In this document: positions 42,890 to 51,572 of the stretch, one piece after another
Numbering within the stretch: position 1 is the first letter of the stretch
Layout of the letters: every line of letters begins with the position of its first letter
NCBI GenBank assembly: GCA_947625205.1
Contig: CANQNN010000011.1
Location: forward strand, 1-64,000
From: an uncultured Lachnospiraceae bacterium
GTDB lineage: Bacteria > Bacillota > Clostridia > Lachnospirales > Lachnospiraceae
Length of the DNA stretch: 64,000 nt
Direction of reading: 5' to 3'
Notes under the pieces: model-generated
Told to the model about the DNA's origin: nothing
Seen by the model: only the letters and a program-made list of their open reading frames with translations
Databases searched by the model: none
Program-made: the position numbers and the translations under genes

Positions 42890-43961
42890 ATGAACAGATC
42901 GGAATTGGAGACGCTGTTGCGTGAAAATGTGCCGGATATCACGGGAAAATCAGTGTGGATATGGGGCGCCGGGGATACCGCACAGTTATATCAGGAGGGC
43001 TTGAGGCGGCTGGAACCGGAAGGTTTTACTTTTGAGGGATATATTGACAGAAAAGCTGCCCGGATGCATTATACCTTTCATGGAAAGCCGGTGATGGCGC
43101 CGACAACCGCGAGGGGGGGGGCTATGTGTGCTGATCTGTACCATACGCGCAGACGTTATCGCGCAGGTTCGGAAAGAGTGCAGAGAGCTCGGCTTGGAAT
43201 GTTATCTGCTAGATGAAGTCATCCTAAAATCTCATGCTGCGCAGGTTATGGCGTGCTATGACATGCTGTGCGATCAGAAGTCAAAGGATGTCTATGCGGA
43301 GCTGATACGGTGGCGGGTTACAGGGATACAGCCGCAGGAAACGATACAGTCCGAAGACGAATATTTTGCTATGGACTATCTGCAAGGGGAATGTCCGGAC
43401 GATGTGTTTGTAGACTGTGGAGCGTGGGTCGGAGATATCGTATCGGAATTTATCAGGCATAGAAACGGTGTCTTTCGCAAAGTGATCGCTTTTGAGCCGG
43501 ATGCGGTGAATTATGGCCGTCTGGAGAAGACCGTGGAATGTGAATGCGCTAAATGGCAGCTTACCCGTTCACAGTTTGCGCTGTATCCGTATCCTGTTTC
43601 GGATGCACGTACGGCAGTGAGCTTTCAGCGGTATGGGGAGAATGACGGACAGGGGAGCAAGATCATAGATACGGCTGGCAAAAGCGAAGACGGTACCTAT
43701 ACGGTCGCGTTGGATGATTTTCTGCACGAACCGTATTCTTTTCTGAAGGCGGACATTGAGAGCTATGAATATAAGATGATACAGGGTGCGGCCGAGGGAA
43801 TCAGGCAATATAAGCCCAAATTGGCGATATGTATCTATCATAATTGTGTGGATATATACTCTATACCGTTATTGATAAAGCAGATCATGCCCGAATATCG
43901 GATATCGGTTAGGCATTACGCAGCGGATCTGACCGGAAGCGTACTCCATGCAATCGTATAA
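42890..43961 (+). CDS. FkbM-family methyltransferase, split by a 9-G tract (predicted phase OFF)
   Basis: The gene starts at ATG 42890 after GGGAGGAG. The first frame gives a Rossmann-like module (VWIWGAGDTAQLYQEGL, then FEGYIDRK). It passes the nine-G tract (43113-43121) and ends in unrelated sequence at 43216. The real continuation is in the +1 frame (from 43128, VLICTIRADVIAQV) and runs to 43961 through the FkbM methyltransferase domain (VFVDCGAWVGD, FLKADIESYEYKMIQGA). With eight G the two halves join as ARGGLCVLICTIR, giving an intact protein of about 357 residues. The expected role is O-methylation of a sugar. In this assembly it encodes only a 108-residue truncated product unless the downstream GTG is used. 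Confidence 0.85.
43113..43121 (+). repeat. Poly-G tract (9 G) that frameshifts the first FkbM gene
   Basis: Loss of one G (8) restores a full-length FkbM protein; nine G is the OFF length for this gene. Confidence 0.9.
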
Positions 43962-43984
43962 ATAATAAACACAGGAGGTGTAGT

Positions 43985-45028
43985 GTGAAATACGGACGGA
44001 AAGAAATTGAGAACAGGTTGCAGGATGAGGAGTCCCGCATTTTGTTTCAGGCAAGGTTGGATTATGCCGCAAATGGGGATCAGAAAGCCTACTTTGATGT
44101 GCTGGATACGCTGTATGATGACTGGCATATTTCGGAGGAACTGCGTGACCGGACGGCTGAGGGCGGTTTCAGCGGTATCATTATCTTCGGCTGTGCCTAC
44201 GGCGGAACGCGCATCCATACCTTGTTGGAACGAATGGGCTATAAGATAGACTGTTATTGCGACAACAACCACAGCGGAGAGACCGTCAAGGGCAAGAAGG
44301 TGTTGTCTGTGAAAGAGGTGGCGGATGCATATCGGGATTATCTGGTAATTATCGGCTCTTATGAGTGGGCAGATCAGATGTATCGGCAGCTTGTGGACTT
44401 GTCTTTCCCGGAAAAGAATATTTTTCGTCCTCGCAGCCGCATGCTGCAGTGGATGCGTGGCAGACAATACTTTGACGTCTTTCAGCCGGTGGAGGAGGAG
44501 GTCTTCGTGGACGCCGGAGCCTTTGATGGAGAGACAATGCTGGATTTTACAGACTGGTGTCACGGGAGCTATCGGCGGCTCAGAGAGATCGAACCGACAC
44601 GGGAAATGTGCGATGTGATACAAGAGAAAGCACGCACGCATCATTTGGATCATGTAGAGATCGTCAATCAGGCCGCTTGGGATCGGGAAGAAACGTTGTA
44701 TTTCGACGATGATGCCGGTTCTGCTTCCGCCGTGCGCGCAGGTGGCAGGGTACGCGTTCAGGGGGGGGGTATTGATCAGATACTGAGTGACAGGTATGCC
44801 ACCTATATCAAGCTGGATGTGGAGGGCAGTGAACTGCGGGCTCTGCAGGGAGCCAGAGAGACCATCCTGAACAGTCATCCAAGACTGGCGGTCTGTATCT
44901 ATCATCAGCCCCGTGATGTGATCGAGCTTCCGGCTTATATTTTAGGGCTTGTGCCGGATTATAAGTTCTATATCCGCCATTACAATTCTCATATGTGGGA
45001 GACAGTCATGTATGCGGCAATAGACTGA
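43985..45028 (+). CDS. FkbM-family methyltransferase, intact, with poly-G tract
   Basis: The 347-residue protein starts at GTG 43985, six bases after AGGAGG (43973-43978). Residues about 60-150 form a Rossmann-like module (IIIFGCAYGGTRIHTLL, then YCDNNHSG and YLVIIGSYEWA). Residues about 170-345 are the FkbM domain (VFVDAGAFDGETMLDF, YIKLDVEGSELRALQGA). The nine-G tract at 44761-44769 encodes QGGG just before the IDQIL strand of the FkbM domain. Ten G gives a TGA two codons later and eight G a TGA about five codons later. The gene is ON here, directly after an OFF paralogue, so the two enzymes could be expressed alternatively. Confidence 0.86.
   Translation: MKYGRKEIENRLQDEESRILFQARLDYAANGDQKAYFDVLDTLYDDWHISEELRDRTAEGGFSGIIIFGCAYGGTRIHTLLERMGYKIDCYCDNNHSGETVKGKKVLSVKEVADAYRDYLVIIGSYEWADQMYRQLVDLSFPEKNIFRPRSRMLQWMRGRQYFDVFQPVEEEVFVDAGAFDGETMLDFTDWCHGSYRRLREIEPTREMCDVIQEKARTHHLDHVEIVNQAAWDREETLYFDDDAGSASAVRAGGRVRVQGGGIDQILSDRYATYIKLDVEGSELRALQGARETILNSHPRLAVCIYHQPRDVIELPAYILGLVPDYKFYIRHYNSHMWETVMYAAID
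44761..44769 (+). repeat. Poly-G tract (9 G) inside the second FkbM gene, in frame
   Basis: Nine G in CAG GGG GGG GGT. Both neighbouring lengths give immediate stops. Its position in the catalytic domain differs from the tracts in the two other FkbM paralogues. Confidence 0.85.
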
Positions 45029-45130
45029 GCGGGATCCACAGGATAGGCGATCTCGTCAACAGAGGACACTTTCCGGGCATAGTACCGGGTGTAGATAGAT
45101 TCATTATACGAAACAAAAAGGAGAATGGAT

Positions 45131-46573
45131 ATGAAGATATGTCATAGAGGTTTGTATGTGCAAGTGATCGACGGTATCGGCACCGTGAGGGTTTGCAGTT
45201 GGGCAGGCTACTACCTGTTGGGCAACCTACGGGACAATACCATGGAAGAACTATATAACAATGAGGCAGCCAGAAAATTCCGCCAGACACTCATTGATGG
45301 AACTTATGATTTCTGTAATGAGGAGAATTGTCCCTACATGGCCAATCATACCTTGGAAGAGCATATGGTGGAGGTTGATGAGATTCCTGAATATCCGCGT
45401 GAACTCGCATTGGCTTATGATAACCATTGCAATTACTCATGTACTTGTTGTGTGAGTAAGTGTAATGACAGGACGGATCCTGAAGTGCAGCGCAAGATAG
45501 AGAGCGAGCTGCGCAAGGTCATTCCTCATGTTAAATATCTCACTGCTAACGGCTTAGGTGAATTTTTTGTGAGTAACAACATGATGAAACTGGTTGCTGA
45601 GTGGAATCCGAATGTGATAGAGGGCGCACAGTTTTCGCTTGAAACCAATGGTTCCCTGTTCAACAGACAAAATTGGGAGAAGATCAAGAACGTAGGGGAC
45701 AGTGACTTTAGCGTAGCCATTACCGTACATAGCTTTGATGAAGCAGCCTATCAGTGGCTTTCGGGCACGAAATTAAAGATAGACCAGATCATAGAGAATC
45801 TGCGGTTTGTCAAGAGTCTGCGCGAAGAGGGCATCATAAATTTCTTTGAGATTGCCACAGTTATGCAGGAGCGGAACTTCAGGACGCTGCCGGAGTTTGT
45901 TGATCGTTGCCTGAACGAGTTTGGAGCGGATCAGGTCAGGATCAGGAGATTTCTTCCGGAGAAAGCGATGGACGAGAATTACGAATGGTTCTTTGACATC
46001 CGTAATCCGCTGCATCCTTATCACCGGGAGTATCTGGAGATAATGCAGCATCCGATTTTCAAGGATCCGCGGGTCTTTATTTGGACGGGCGATCACCTGA
46101 GTAACCGCGGGGAACTGCCGGCCAAGGCAAATTACCGCGTGATGCGGAATCTGTTCCTTGGGGAGGGAGATATGGGCAGGAAGCTGTCGGATTATCTCAT
46201 CGCCCACGGCTATCCGAGAGTCATTCTCTATGCCATCACCGACATCGCGGAGGCGCTGGTCAAGCTGCTGCGCGACGAGGCAGTAGAGATACCGTATATT
46301 TATGACAGAAATACACGGCTGGAAGAGTGGAACGGCTACGAGGTGCGCAAGCCGCTGCATGAAGATCTGGTCAGAACAAGGGAGCCGTTGTTAGTTACCT
46401 TAGTGCCGCGGCACGGCGAGATGGAGGAGTTTCTGCGTCATCAGGGCTATACCGGTGAGATCCTTTGTCTGGATGCCATTATCAATGAGATATTGCAGGA
46501 AGACGGAGCATGCAGTACTGCGCGTATCGATCAATCTGTTGTTTGTGCAGGACACGTCACAAACAAGCCCTGA
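45131..46573 (+). CDS. Radical SAM protein with C-terminal Rossmann-like module (copy 1)
   Basis: The protein has 480 residues from ATG 45131 (ATG 45125 two codons earlier is possible). The N-terminal 80 residues carry VRVCSWAGYYLLGNLRDN and FCNEENCPYM, cysteines that look like a SPASM-type auxiliary cluster placed before the core. The radical SAM CxxxCxxC is C100-C104-C107 (CNYSCTCC). The last 120 residues (ILYAITDIAEALVKLL, then YIYDRNTRLEEWNGYEV) form a Rossmann-like module similar to those on the neighbouring FkbM proteins. The reaction is unknown; a radical modification of a sugar or a peptide acceptor is possible. A paralogue follows directly with a nearly identical 3' half. Confidence 0.8.
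   Translation: MKICHRGLYVQVIDGIGTVRVCSWAGYYLLGNLRDNTMEELYNNEAARKFRQTLIDGTYDFCNEENCPYMANHTLEEHMVEVDEIPEYPRELALAYDNHCNYSCTCCVSKCNDRTDPEVQRKIESELRKVIPHVKYLTANGLGEFFVSNNMMKLVAEWNPNVIEGAQFSLETNGSLFNRQNWEKIKNVGDSDFSVAITVHSFDEAAYQWLSGTKLKIDQIIENLRFVKSLREEGIINFFEIATVMQERNFRTLPEFVDRCLNEFGADQVRIRRFLPEKAMDENYEWFFDIRNPLHPYHREYLEIMQHPIFKDPRVFIWTGDHLSNRGELPAKANYRVMRNLFLGEGDMGRKLSDYLIAHGYPRVILYAITDIAEALVKLLRDEAVEIPYIYDRNTRLEEWNGYEVRKPLHEDLVRTREPLLVTLVPRHGEMEEFLRHQGYTGEILCLDAIINEILQEDGACSTARIDQSVVCAGHVTNKP
45863..46491 (+). repeat. Near-identical duplicated segment, copy A (pairs with 47377-48005)
   Basis: About 629 bases repeat at a constant offset of 1514 bases with only about four differences seen by eye. 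The segment covers the 3' half of the first radical SAM gene. Upstream of it the two genes diverge strongly, so homogenisation was local. Confidence 0.9.
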
Positions 46574-46644
46574 TTAGTTAGATCGTAAAGACTGCCTACG
46601 AAGATACCTCCTGCCATACCTAAAATCAAAATGGAGGAAAAAAT

Positions 46645-48042
46645 ATGAAAATTTGTAGGCAGGCATTGTATGTGCAAGTGATCGACGGTATTGGTACCGT
46701 GAGGGTTTGTGGTTGGGCGGGCTATTACCTGTTGGGCAACCTGCGGGACAATACCATGAAAGAATTATATAATAATGAGGCGGCCAGAAAGTTTCGCCAG
46801 ACGCTCATTGATGGGACTTATGATTTCTGTAATGAAGAGAACTGTCCATATATGGCAAACAATACGTTAGAGAGTCAACTGATAGAGATTGATAAAATTC
46901 CGGATTATCCCGAAGAAATCAGTCTTGCATATGATAGGCGCTGTAATTATGCATGCACGTGCTGTATTTCAAAATGTAATGACAAGCTAGATCCGGCAGC
47001 GCAGGAGAAAATAGAAAACGAAATACGCACGGCACTGCCTTATGTAAAACGCTTTTCAGCCAATGGGTTGGGAGAATTTTTTGTCAGTGACAGCATAATG
47101 AAATTGGTTGCGGAGTGGAAGCCAACTGAGATAGAGGGCGCTCAGTTTTTTCTTGAAACCAATGGTTCCCTTTTCAACAGAAGCAATTGGGAGAAGATCA
47201 AGAACATAGGAGACAGCGACTTTAACGTAGCCATTACCGTACATAGCTTTGATGAAGCGGCATACCAATATCTTTCCGGTACAAAATTAAAAATTACACA
47301 GATCATAGAAAACCTTCATTTTGTGAAAACATTGCGTGAAAAAGGCATTATTAACTTTCTGCAGCTTGGCTTAGTCATGCAGGAGCGGAACTTCAGGACA
47401 CTGCCGGAGTTTGTTGATCGTTGCCTGAACGAGTTTGGAGCGGATCAGGTCAGGATCAGGAGATTTCTTCCGGAGAAAGCGATGGACGAGAATTACGAAT
47501 GGTTCTTTGACATCCGTAATCCGCTGCATCCTTATCACCGGGAGTATCTGGAGATAATGCAGCATCCGATTTTCAAGGATCCGCGGGTCTTTATTTGGAC
47601 GGGCGATCACCTGAGTAACCGCGGGGAACTGCCGGCCAAGGCAAATTACCGCGTGATGCGGAATCTGTTCCTTGGGGAGGGAGATATGGGCAGGAAGCTG
47701 TCGGATTATCTCATCGCCCACGGCTATCCGAGAGTCATTCTCTATGCCATCACCGACATCGCGGAGGCGCTGGTCAAGCTGCTGCGCGACGAGGCAGTAG
47801 AGATACCGTATATTTATGACAGAAATACACGGCTGGAAGAGTGGAACGGCTACGAGGTGCGCAAGCCGCTGCATGAAGATCTGGTCAGAACAAGGGAGCC
47901 GTTGTTAGTTACCTTAGTGCCGCGGCACGGCGAGATGGAGGAATTTTTGCGTCATCAGGGCTATACCGGTGAGATCCTTTGTCTGGATGCCATTATTAAT
48001 GAGATCCAGCAGGATGACGGAGTGTGCAGCCGGTGTAAGTGA
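46645..48042 (+). CDS. Radical SAM protein with C-terminal Rossmann-like module (copy 2)
   Basis: The 465-residue protein is collinear with the previous gene without gaps from its ATG (offset 1514). It has the same N-terminal cysteines (VRVCGWAGYY, FCNEENCPY), radical SAM CNYACTCC and module. Residues about 75-244 differ at many positions (for example DYPEEISLAYDRRC versus EYPRELALAYDNHC). From MQERNFRTLPEF onward the two proteins are essentially identical until the last few residues. This mosaic implies recent gene conversion or unequal exchange, keeping the C-terminal module constant while the substrate-facing part varies. A paired role on two related substrates is inferred. Confidence 0.8.
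   Translation: MKICRQALYVQVIDGIGTVRVCGWAGYYLLGNLRDNTMKELYNNEAARKFRQTLIDGTYDFCNEENCPYMANNTLESQLIEIDKIPDYPEEISLAYDRRCNYACTCCISKCNDKLDPAAQEKIENEIRTALPYVKRFSANGLGEFFVSDSIMKLVAEWKPTEIEGAQFFLETNGSLFNRSNWEKIKNIGDSDFNVAITVHSFDEAAYQYLSGTKLKITQIIENLHFVKTLREKGIINFLQLGLVMQERNFRTLPEFVDRCLNEFGADQVRIRRFLPEKAMDENYEWFFDIRNPLHPYHREYLEIMQHPIFKDPRVFIWTGDHLSNRGELPAKANYRVMRNLFLGEGDMGRKLSDYLIAHGYPRVILYAITDIAEALVKLLRDEAVEIPYIYDRNTRLEEWNGYEVRKPLHEDLVRTREPLLVTLVPRHGEMEEFLRHQGYTGEILCLDAIINEIQQDDGVCSRCK
47377..48005 (+). repeat. Near-identical duplicated segment, copy B (pairs with 45863-46491)
   Basis: Second copy of the duplicated 3' half of the radical SAM genes. Identity drops in the final codons and in the preceding 500 bases. 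Confidence 0.9.
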
Positions 48043-48088
48043 GGGCAGGATAAAGCGAGACGGGACACAGAGCGGCAGATTGGAAGGG

Positions 48089-49304
48089 ATGACATGTGAT
48101 ATGAAAGAATGGGAAGATTTTATTAGACAGGCAAAAAATCAAGTGGTGGAATTTTGGGAAGAGCTTTGTGATGATGATATTGTGATTTTCTGGGGAAATG
48201 GAGCTCATGTACGGTTCTACTTGAAATATTTTGAGCAGCATGGCAGAACCCCCGATTATATTGTAGACAGGAATGCACCGGACATAGAAGCGCTTAGTGG
48301 GGGGGGGTATTCCGGTAGTTACCTGCGCTTATGTTCTTGAGCATTTAGATTTAAACAAGTCCCGATTTGTTATCACAGCCCCAAGCTGTATGGCAGCAAT
48401 TGAAAGAGAGATTAGGGAACAGGTTGGCGATGTTTCAATCTGGACTTTTGATGTAGGGCAGTTTTTGCAGGATCCTATGGAAAATACGGAGCGGTATCGA
48501 TCCTATCTGCTGAATCACTTGGAGGAATTGGAGAACATATATAACAAGTTGGCTGATGAGCGCTCACAACAGACGCTTCTGGATGTGGTGCGGGGATGGT
48601 TGACGGCTGATTTGTGGTATTTTATTCACAGTTATGTGCCGGATCAATATTTTCCGGCGGATGTGATCCGTCTGAATGATCATGAGACGATCGTGGAGTG
48701 TGGCTCGAATAATGGCGATACCCTGAAGGATATCGTACAGGTGACGGGCGGGCATTTCCACAAAATTATCTGTTTTGAGCCCAATATAGACTGTATTCGC
48801 CAGCTAAAAGACGCGATTCGACAGTGTCCGCAACCTATCGAATTGATTGAGAAGGGGGTGGGCAATGCCGTGGAGCAGATGTATTTCAAAGATGCGGGGA
48901 GTTCCTCTAAGATAGCTACAAAGGAAGATCATGACTATATGATCGAGGTTACAACGTTAGATGCAGAAATTCAAGAGGATGTTAGTTATATTAAAATGGA
49001 TATTGAGGGAGCGGAGCTGGCTGCTCTGCAGGGCGGTGAGAATTTGATTAGAAAGTGCAGCCCTCTATTGGCAGTTTGTGTCTATCATAAGATGTCAGAT
49101 ATCTTCAACATTGCAAGGTATCTGTGGCAACTCCAACCGGACTATCAGCTATATCTGCGGCATCATACCTGTGGCGCCGGTGAGACAGTTCTGTATGCGG
49201 TGTTACCTGAACGGTCTATAGAGGTGGGCAGCTCTCTGCCTGAAGATCTGACTAGAGGCAGAGAAGATGAGAAGCAGAGCGGCGGCAGACATGGCACGGG
49301 GTGA
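48089..49304 (+). CDS. FkbM-family methyltransferase (third), split by a 9-G tract (predicted phase OFF)
   Basis: The start is ATG 48089 or 48101. The first frame encodes an N-terminal Rossmann-like module (VIFWGNGAHVRFYLKYF, YIVDRNAPDIEA), enters the nine-G tract at 48299-48307 and stops at 48340. The continuation lies in the +1 frame: GIPVVTCAYVLEHL, then the FkbM domain (IVECGSNNGDTLKDIV, YIKMDIEGAELAALQGG) to 49304. With eight G the protein reads LSGGGIPVVT without a break, giving about 404 residues. A GTG at 48297 could start the second part without the module. Role expected as sugar O-methylation. Confidence 0.85.
48299..48307 (+). repeat. Poly-G tract (9 G) that frameshifts the third FkbM gene
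   Basis: Nine G spanning a line break in the numbering (two G at 48299-48300, seven at 48301-48307). Eight G restores the full-length frame. Confidence 0.9.
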
Positions 49305-49329
49305 AGAAGAGATAAGGAAGGGTCGTGCG

Positions 49330-50301
49330 ATGGAGTTTGAGATGAAAAAGGCCGTGGTGACAGGCGGCAGCGGACCGGTGGGCAGGGCGCTCATCCGGAA
49401 ACTCTTGGAAGAGAATGTGGAGGTCCTATTCTTATATCGGAAGGAGTCGGACAGATCGAAGTGGCTTCCTGCGCATAAGTTGCTACGGCAGGACTGCTGT
49501 TCCCTGCAGGAACTTAGCAGCTATATGCCGGATGCGCAGGATTATGATGTGTTCTTTCATCTTGGCTGGGCCAATACCTTTAAGACGGATAGAGAAGACC
49601 TTAAGATGCAGAATGAGAATGTGGCATATACATGCGATGCGGCCGAGTTAGCGCACCGCTTTGGCTGTCATACTTTTTTGGGGAGCGGAAGCCAGGCAGA
49701 ATATGGGCGTCACATGGAGGCGCTGAGGCCGGATACTCTGTGCATTCCGGAGAGCGCATATGGCGTCATGAAGCTGTGCGCGTGTCACGCATCTCGGGTG
49801 ATATGCCGAAAATATGGTATGCGCCATATGTGGCCCAGGATCCTGAGCGGATACGGATATTATGACAATGTATATTCCGTCCTGATTTCCACGATCGTCA
49901 ATAGCCTGAACGGGCGCAGTCCCGTGTTCTCCAAAGGGGAGCAGATATGGGATTTTGTGTATATGGATGACATCGCAAACGCATTGTTTTTGATTGCCCG
50001 GAAAGGAACAGACGGTGTGTGCTATCCGATCGGAAGCGGTGATGCGAAGCCGCTTAAAGAGTATCTTATCGTTTTGTGTGAGAAATTGGGCAACATGGAG
50101 AAAGCGGAGTTTGGAGCTCTGCCTTACGGAGACTCTCAGATCATGCATCTGGAGGCGGATATCAGCCGGCTGCAGACAGACACCGGATGGAGGCCGTTGG
50201 TGTCTTTTGAAGAAGGTATCACAAGAACCATAGAATTCTATAGAAAGCGGCTGGCTGAGGATAGAAATGCCTTTGCCACACTGTACCGTAAGGAGGAATG
50301 A
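49330..50301 (+). CDS. Extended SDR, nucleotide-sugar epimerase/reductase (possible CDP-4-keto-3,6-dideoxyhexose reductase)
   Basis: The 323-residue protein starts at ATG 49330 after AAGGAAGGG; ATG 49342 is an alternative. The NAD(P) motif is VVTGGSGPVGRALIRKL, the active-site region GSGSQAEYG and SAYGVMKLCACH (Tyr-x3-Lys). It resembles the SDRs that finish CDP-3,6-dideoxyhexoses (RfbJ/abequose synthase group) or reduce the branched ketone in yersiniose synthesis. RfbFGH encoded 5-10 kb downstream make either plausible. Residue-level assignment to one product is not possible by eye. Its stop is 4 bases before the next ATG. Confidence 0.75.
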   Translation: MEFEMKKAVVTGGSGPVGRALIRKLLEENVEVLFLYRKESDRSKWLPAHKLLRQDCCSLQELSSYMPDAQDYDVFFHLGWANTFKTDREDLKMQNENVAYTCDAAELAHRFGCHTFLGSGSQAEYGRHMEALRPDTLCIPESAYGVMKLCACHASRVICRKYGMRHMWPRILSGYGYYDNVYSVLISTIVNSLNGRSPVFSKGEQIWDFVYMDDIANALFLIARKGTDGVCYPIGSGDAKPLKEYLIVLCEKLGNMEKAEFGALPYGDSQIMHLEADISRLQTDTGWRPLVSFEEGITRTIEFYRKRLAEDRNAFATLYRKEE

Positions 50302-50305
50302 ACGG

Positions 50306-51550
50306 ATGGATGATAAGATCATGGTGTCAGTAGTCATGTTGGCATATAATCATGAAAGATATATACGCGAAGCATTAGAAAGCGTGTTGGCTCAGAAGGC
50401 AGATTTTACAATGGAAATCCTTATCCATGATGACGCGTCCACAGATCGCACCGCAATGATCATCAAGGAGTATGAAGATCGCTATCCGAATATAATCAAA
50501 GCAGTATATGAAAAAGAGAATCAATGGTCTAAGAATCTATATCATTTTAAAAAGATGATCTTTAACGAAAAAATCAAAGGAAAGTATTTTGCGTTATGCG
50601 AAGGCGATGATTATTGGACGGATGATGGTAAACTGCAGAAGCAGATCGATTTTTTGGAAACGCATCCGGAACATTCCATGTGCATGTCTAATGCATTAGT
50701 GCTGAATACTGGCACCGGGGAAGTGAAGCCGATGAATACATTCCCTGTGGAAGGTACATATTCGCAGGAAGAACAGATCAAGGCAGGGCTTGGATCTAGC
50801 TTCCCGGCAACCGCTTCATTCGTATTCAGAACGGAATTTCTCAAGGATATGCCGGATTTTTTCTACGAATGCGGCCCTTTTGATTACCCATTGCGCCAGT
50901 ATTATGCCGATCGGGGAAGCGTATATTATTTTGAAAAGCCTATGACTGTATACCGCACTGCGGTTTCCGATTCTTATATGAGCCGTATTAAGGAAGATGT
51001 GGCTTTTTATAATGATTATACAGTCGGCACGATTATTTTCTTTGAAAAATTTAACGACTATACGGAACAGAAATTCGATCACATTTTAGCCGATAAGATC
51101 ATCTCGGATTATCTTGGGTTTTGTCTGTCGATAGAATATAAAGAAGGACTGGCAAAGGCAGCTGCGGCTGGCTTGGATATGGATAAGATAGCAGCATGTT
51201 ACGACTGCCTGTCTGTGGATCATGTGAAACGTTGTATCTTGGATCTGGAAGATGCGACAGATCATCTATTTATTTATGGAGCCAGTAAACTTGCGATAGT
51301 CTGCAAGAACCGGTTGAAAGAGGCCGGAATAGACTTTGAAGGGTTTGTTGTGACGGACGGGCAGACGAAACCGGAGCAAGTGGAAGGTGAAAGAGTATTT
51401 TATCTGAGTGAAGCGATAAAGTTATATGCCCACCCGGGTTTTCTGTTGGCGATCCAGCCTGTCAATGAAGAAGTTATTCTTGACATATTAAAAAAATATA
51501 ATGTTGTTAACTATGGTAATCCGTATGCACTGAAAAATTACAGACATTGA
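50306..51550 (+). CDS. GT2 glycosyltransferase with C-terminal Rossmann-like module
   Basis: The protein has 414 residues from ATG 50306 with AGGAGG at 50291-50296. Residues about 5-240 are a GT-A fold of family 2 (VSVVMLAYNHERYIREAL, LIHDDASTDRT, CEGDDYWTDDGK). After a helical linker, residues about 310-410 form another small Rossmann-like module (LFIYGASKLAIVCKNRL, FEGFVVTDGQ, GFLLAIQP) with the same layout as those on the FkbM and radical SAM proteins upstream. The donor is unknown. The 3' end is only 4 bases from the poly-G tract at the start of the aminotransferase gene. Confidence 0.82.
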   Translation: MDDKIMVSVVMLAYNHERYIREALESVLAQKADFTMEILIHDDASTDRTAMIIKEYEDRYPNIIKAVYEKENQWSKNLYHFKKMIFNEKIKGKYFALCEGDDYWTDDGKLQKQIDFLETHPEHSMCMSNALVLNTGTGEVKPMNTFPVEGTYSQEEQIKAGLGSSFPATASFVFRTEFLKDMPDFFYECGPFDYPLRQYYADRGSVYYFEKPMTVYRTAVSDSYMSRIKEDVAFYNDYTVGTIIFFEKFNDYTEQKFDHILADKIISDYLGFCLSIEYKEGLAKAAAAGLDMDKIAACYDCLSVDHVKRCILDLEDATDHLFIYGASKLAIVCKNRLKEAGIDFEGFVVTDGQTKPEQVEGERVFYLSEAIKLYAHPGFLLAIQPVNEEVILDILKKYNVVNYGNPYALKNYRH

Positions 51551-51554
51551 AAAT

Positions 51555-51563
51555 GGGGGGGGG
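51555..51563 (+). repeat. Poly-G tract (9 G) at the translation start of the DegT aminotransferase gene
   Basis: The first G completes an ATG (51553-51555) and the last lies nine bases before ATG 51573. No other ribosome site is present, so the tract itself is the likely Shine-Dalgarno. With ten G the upstream ATG is in frame (MGGGIIFMDDR). Confidence 0.8.
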
Positions 51564-51572
51564 ATCATATTC

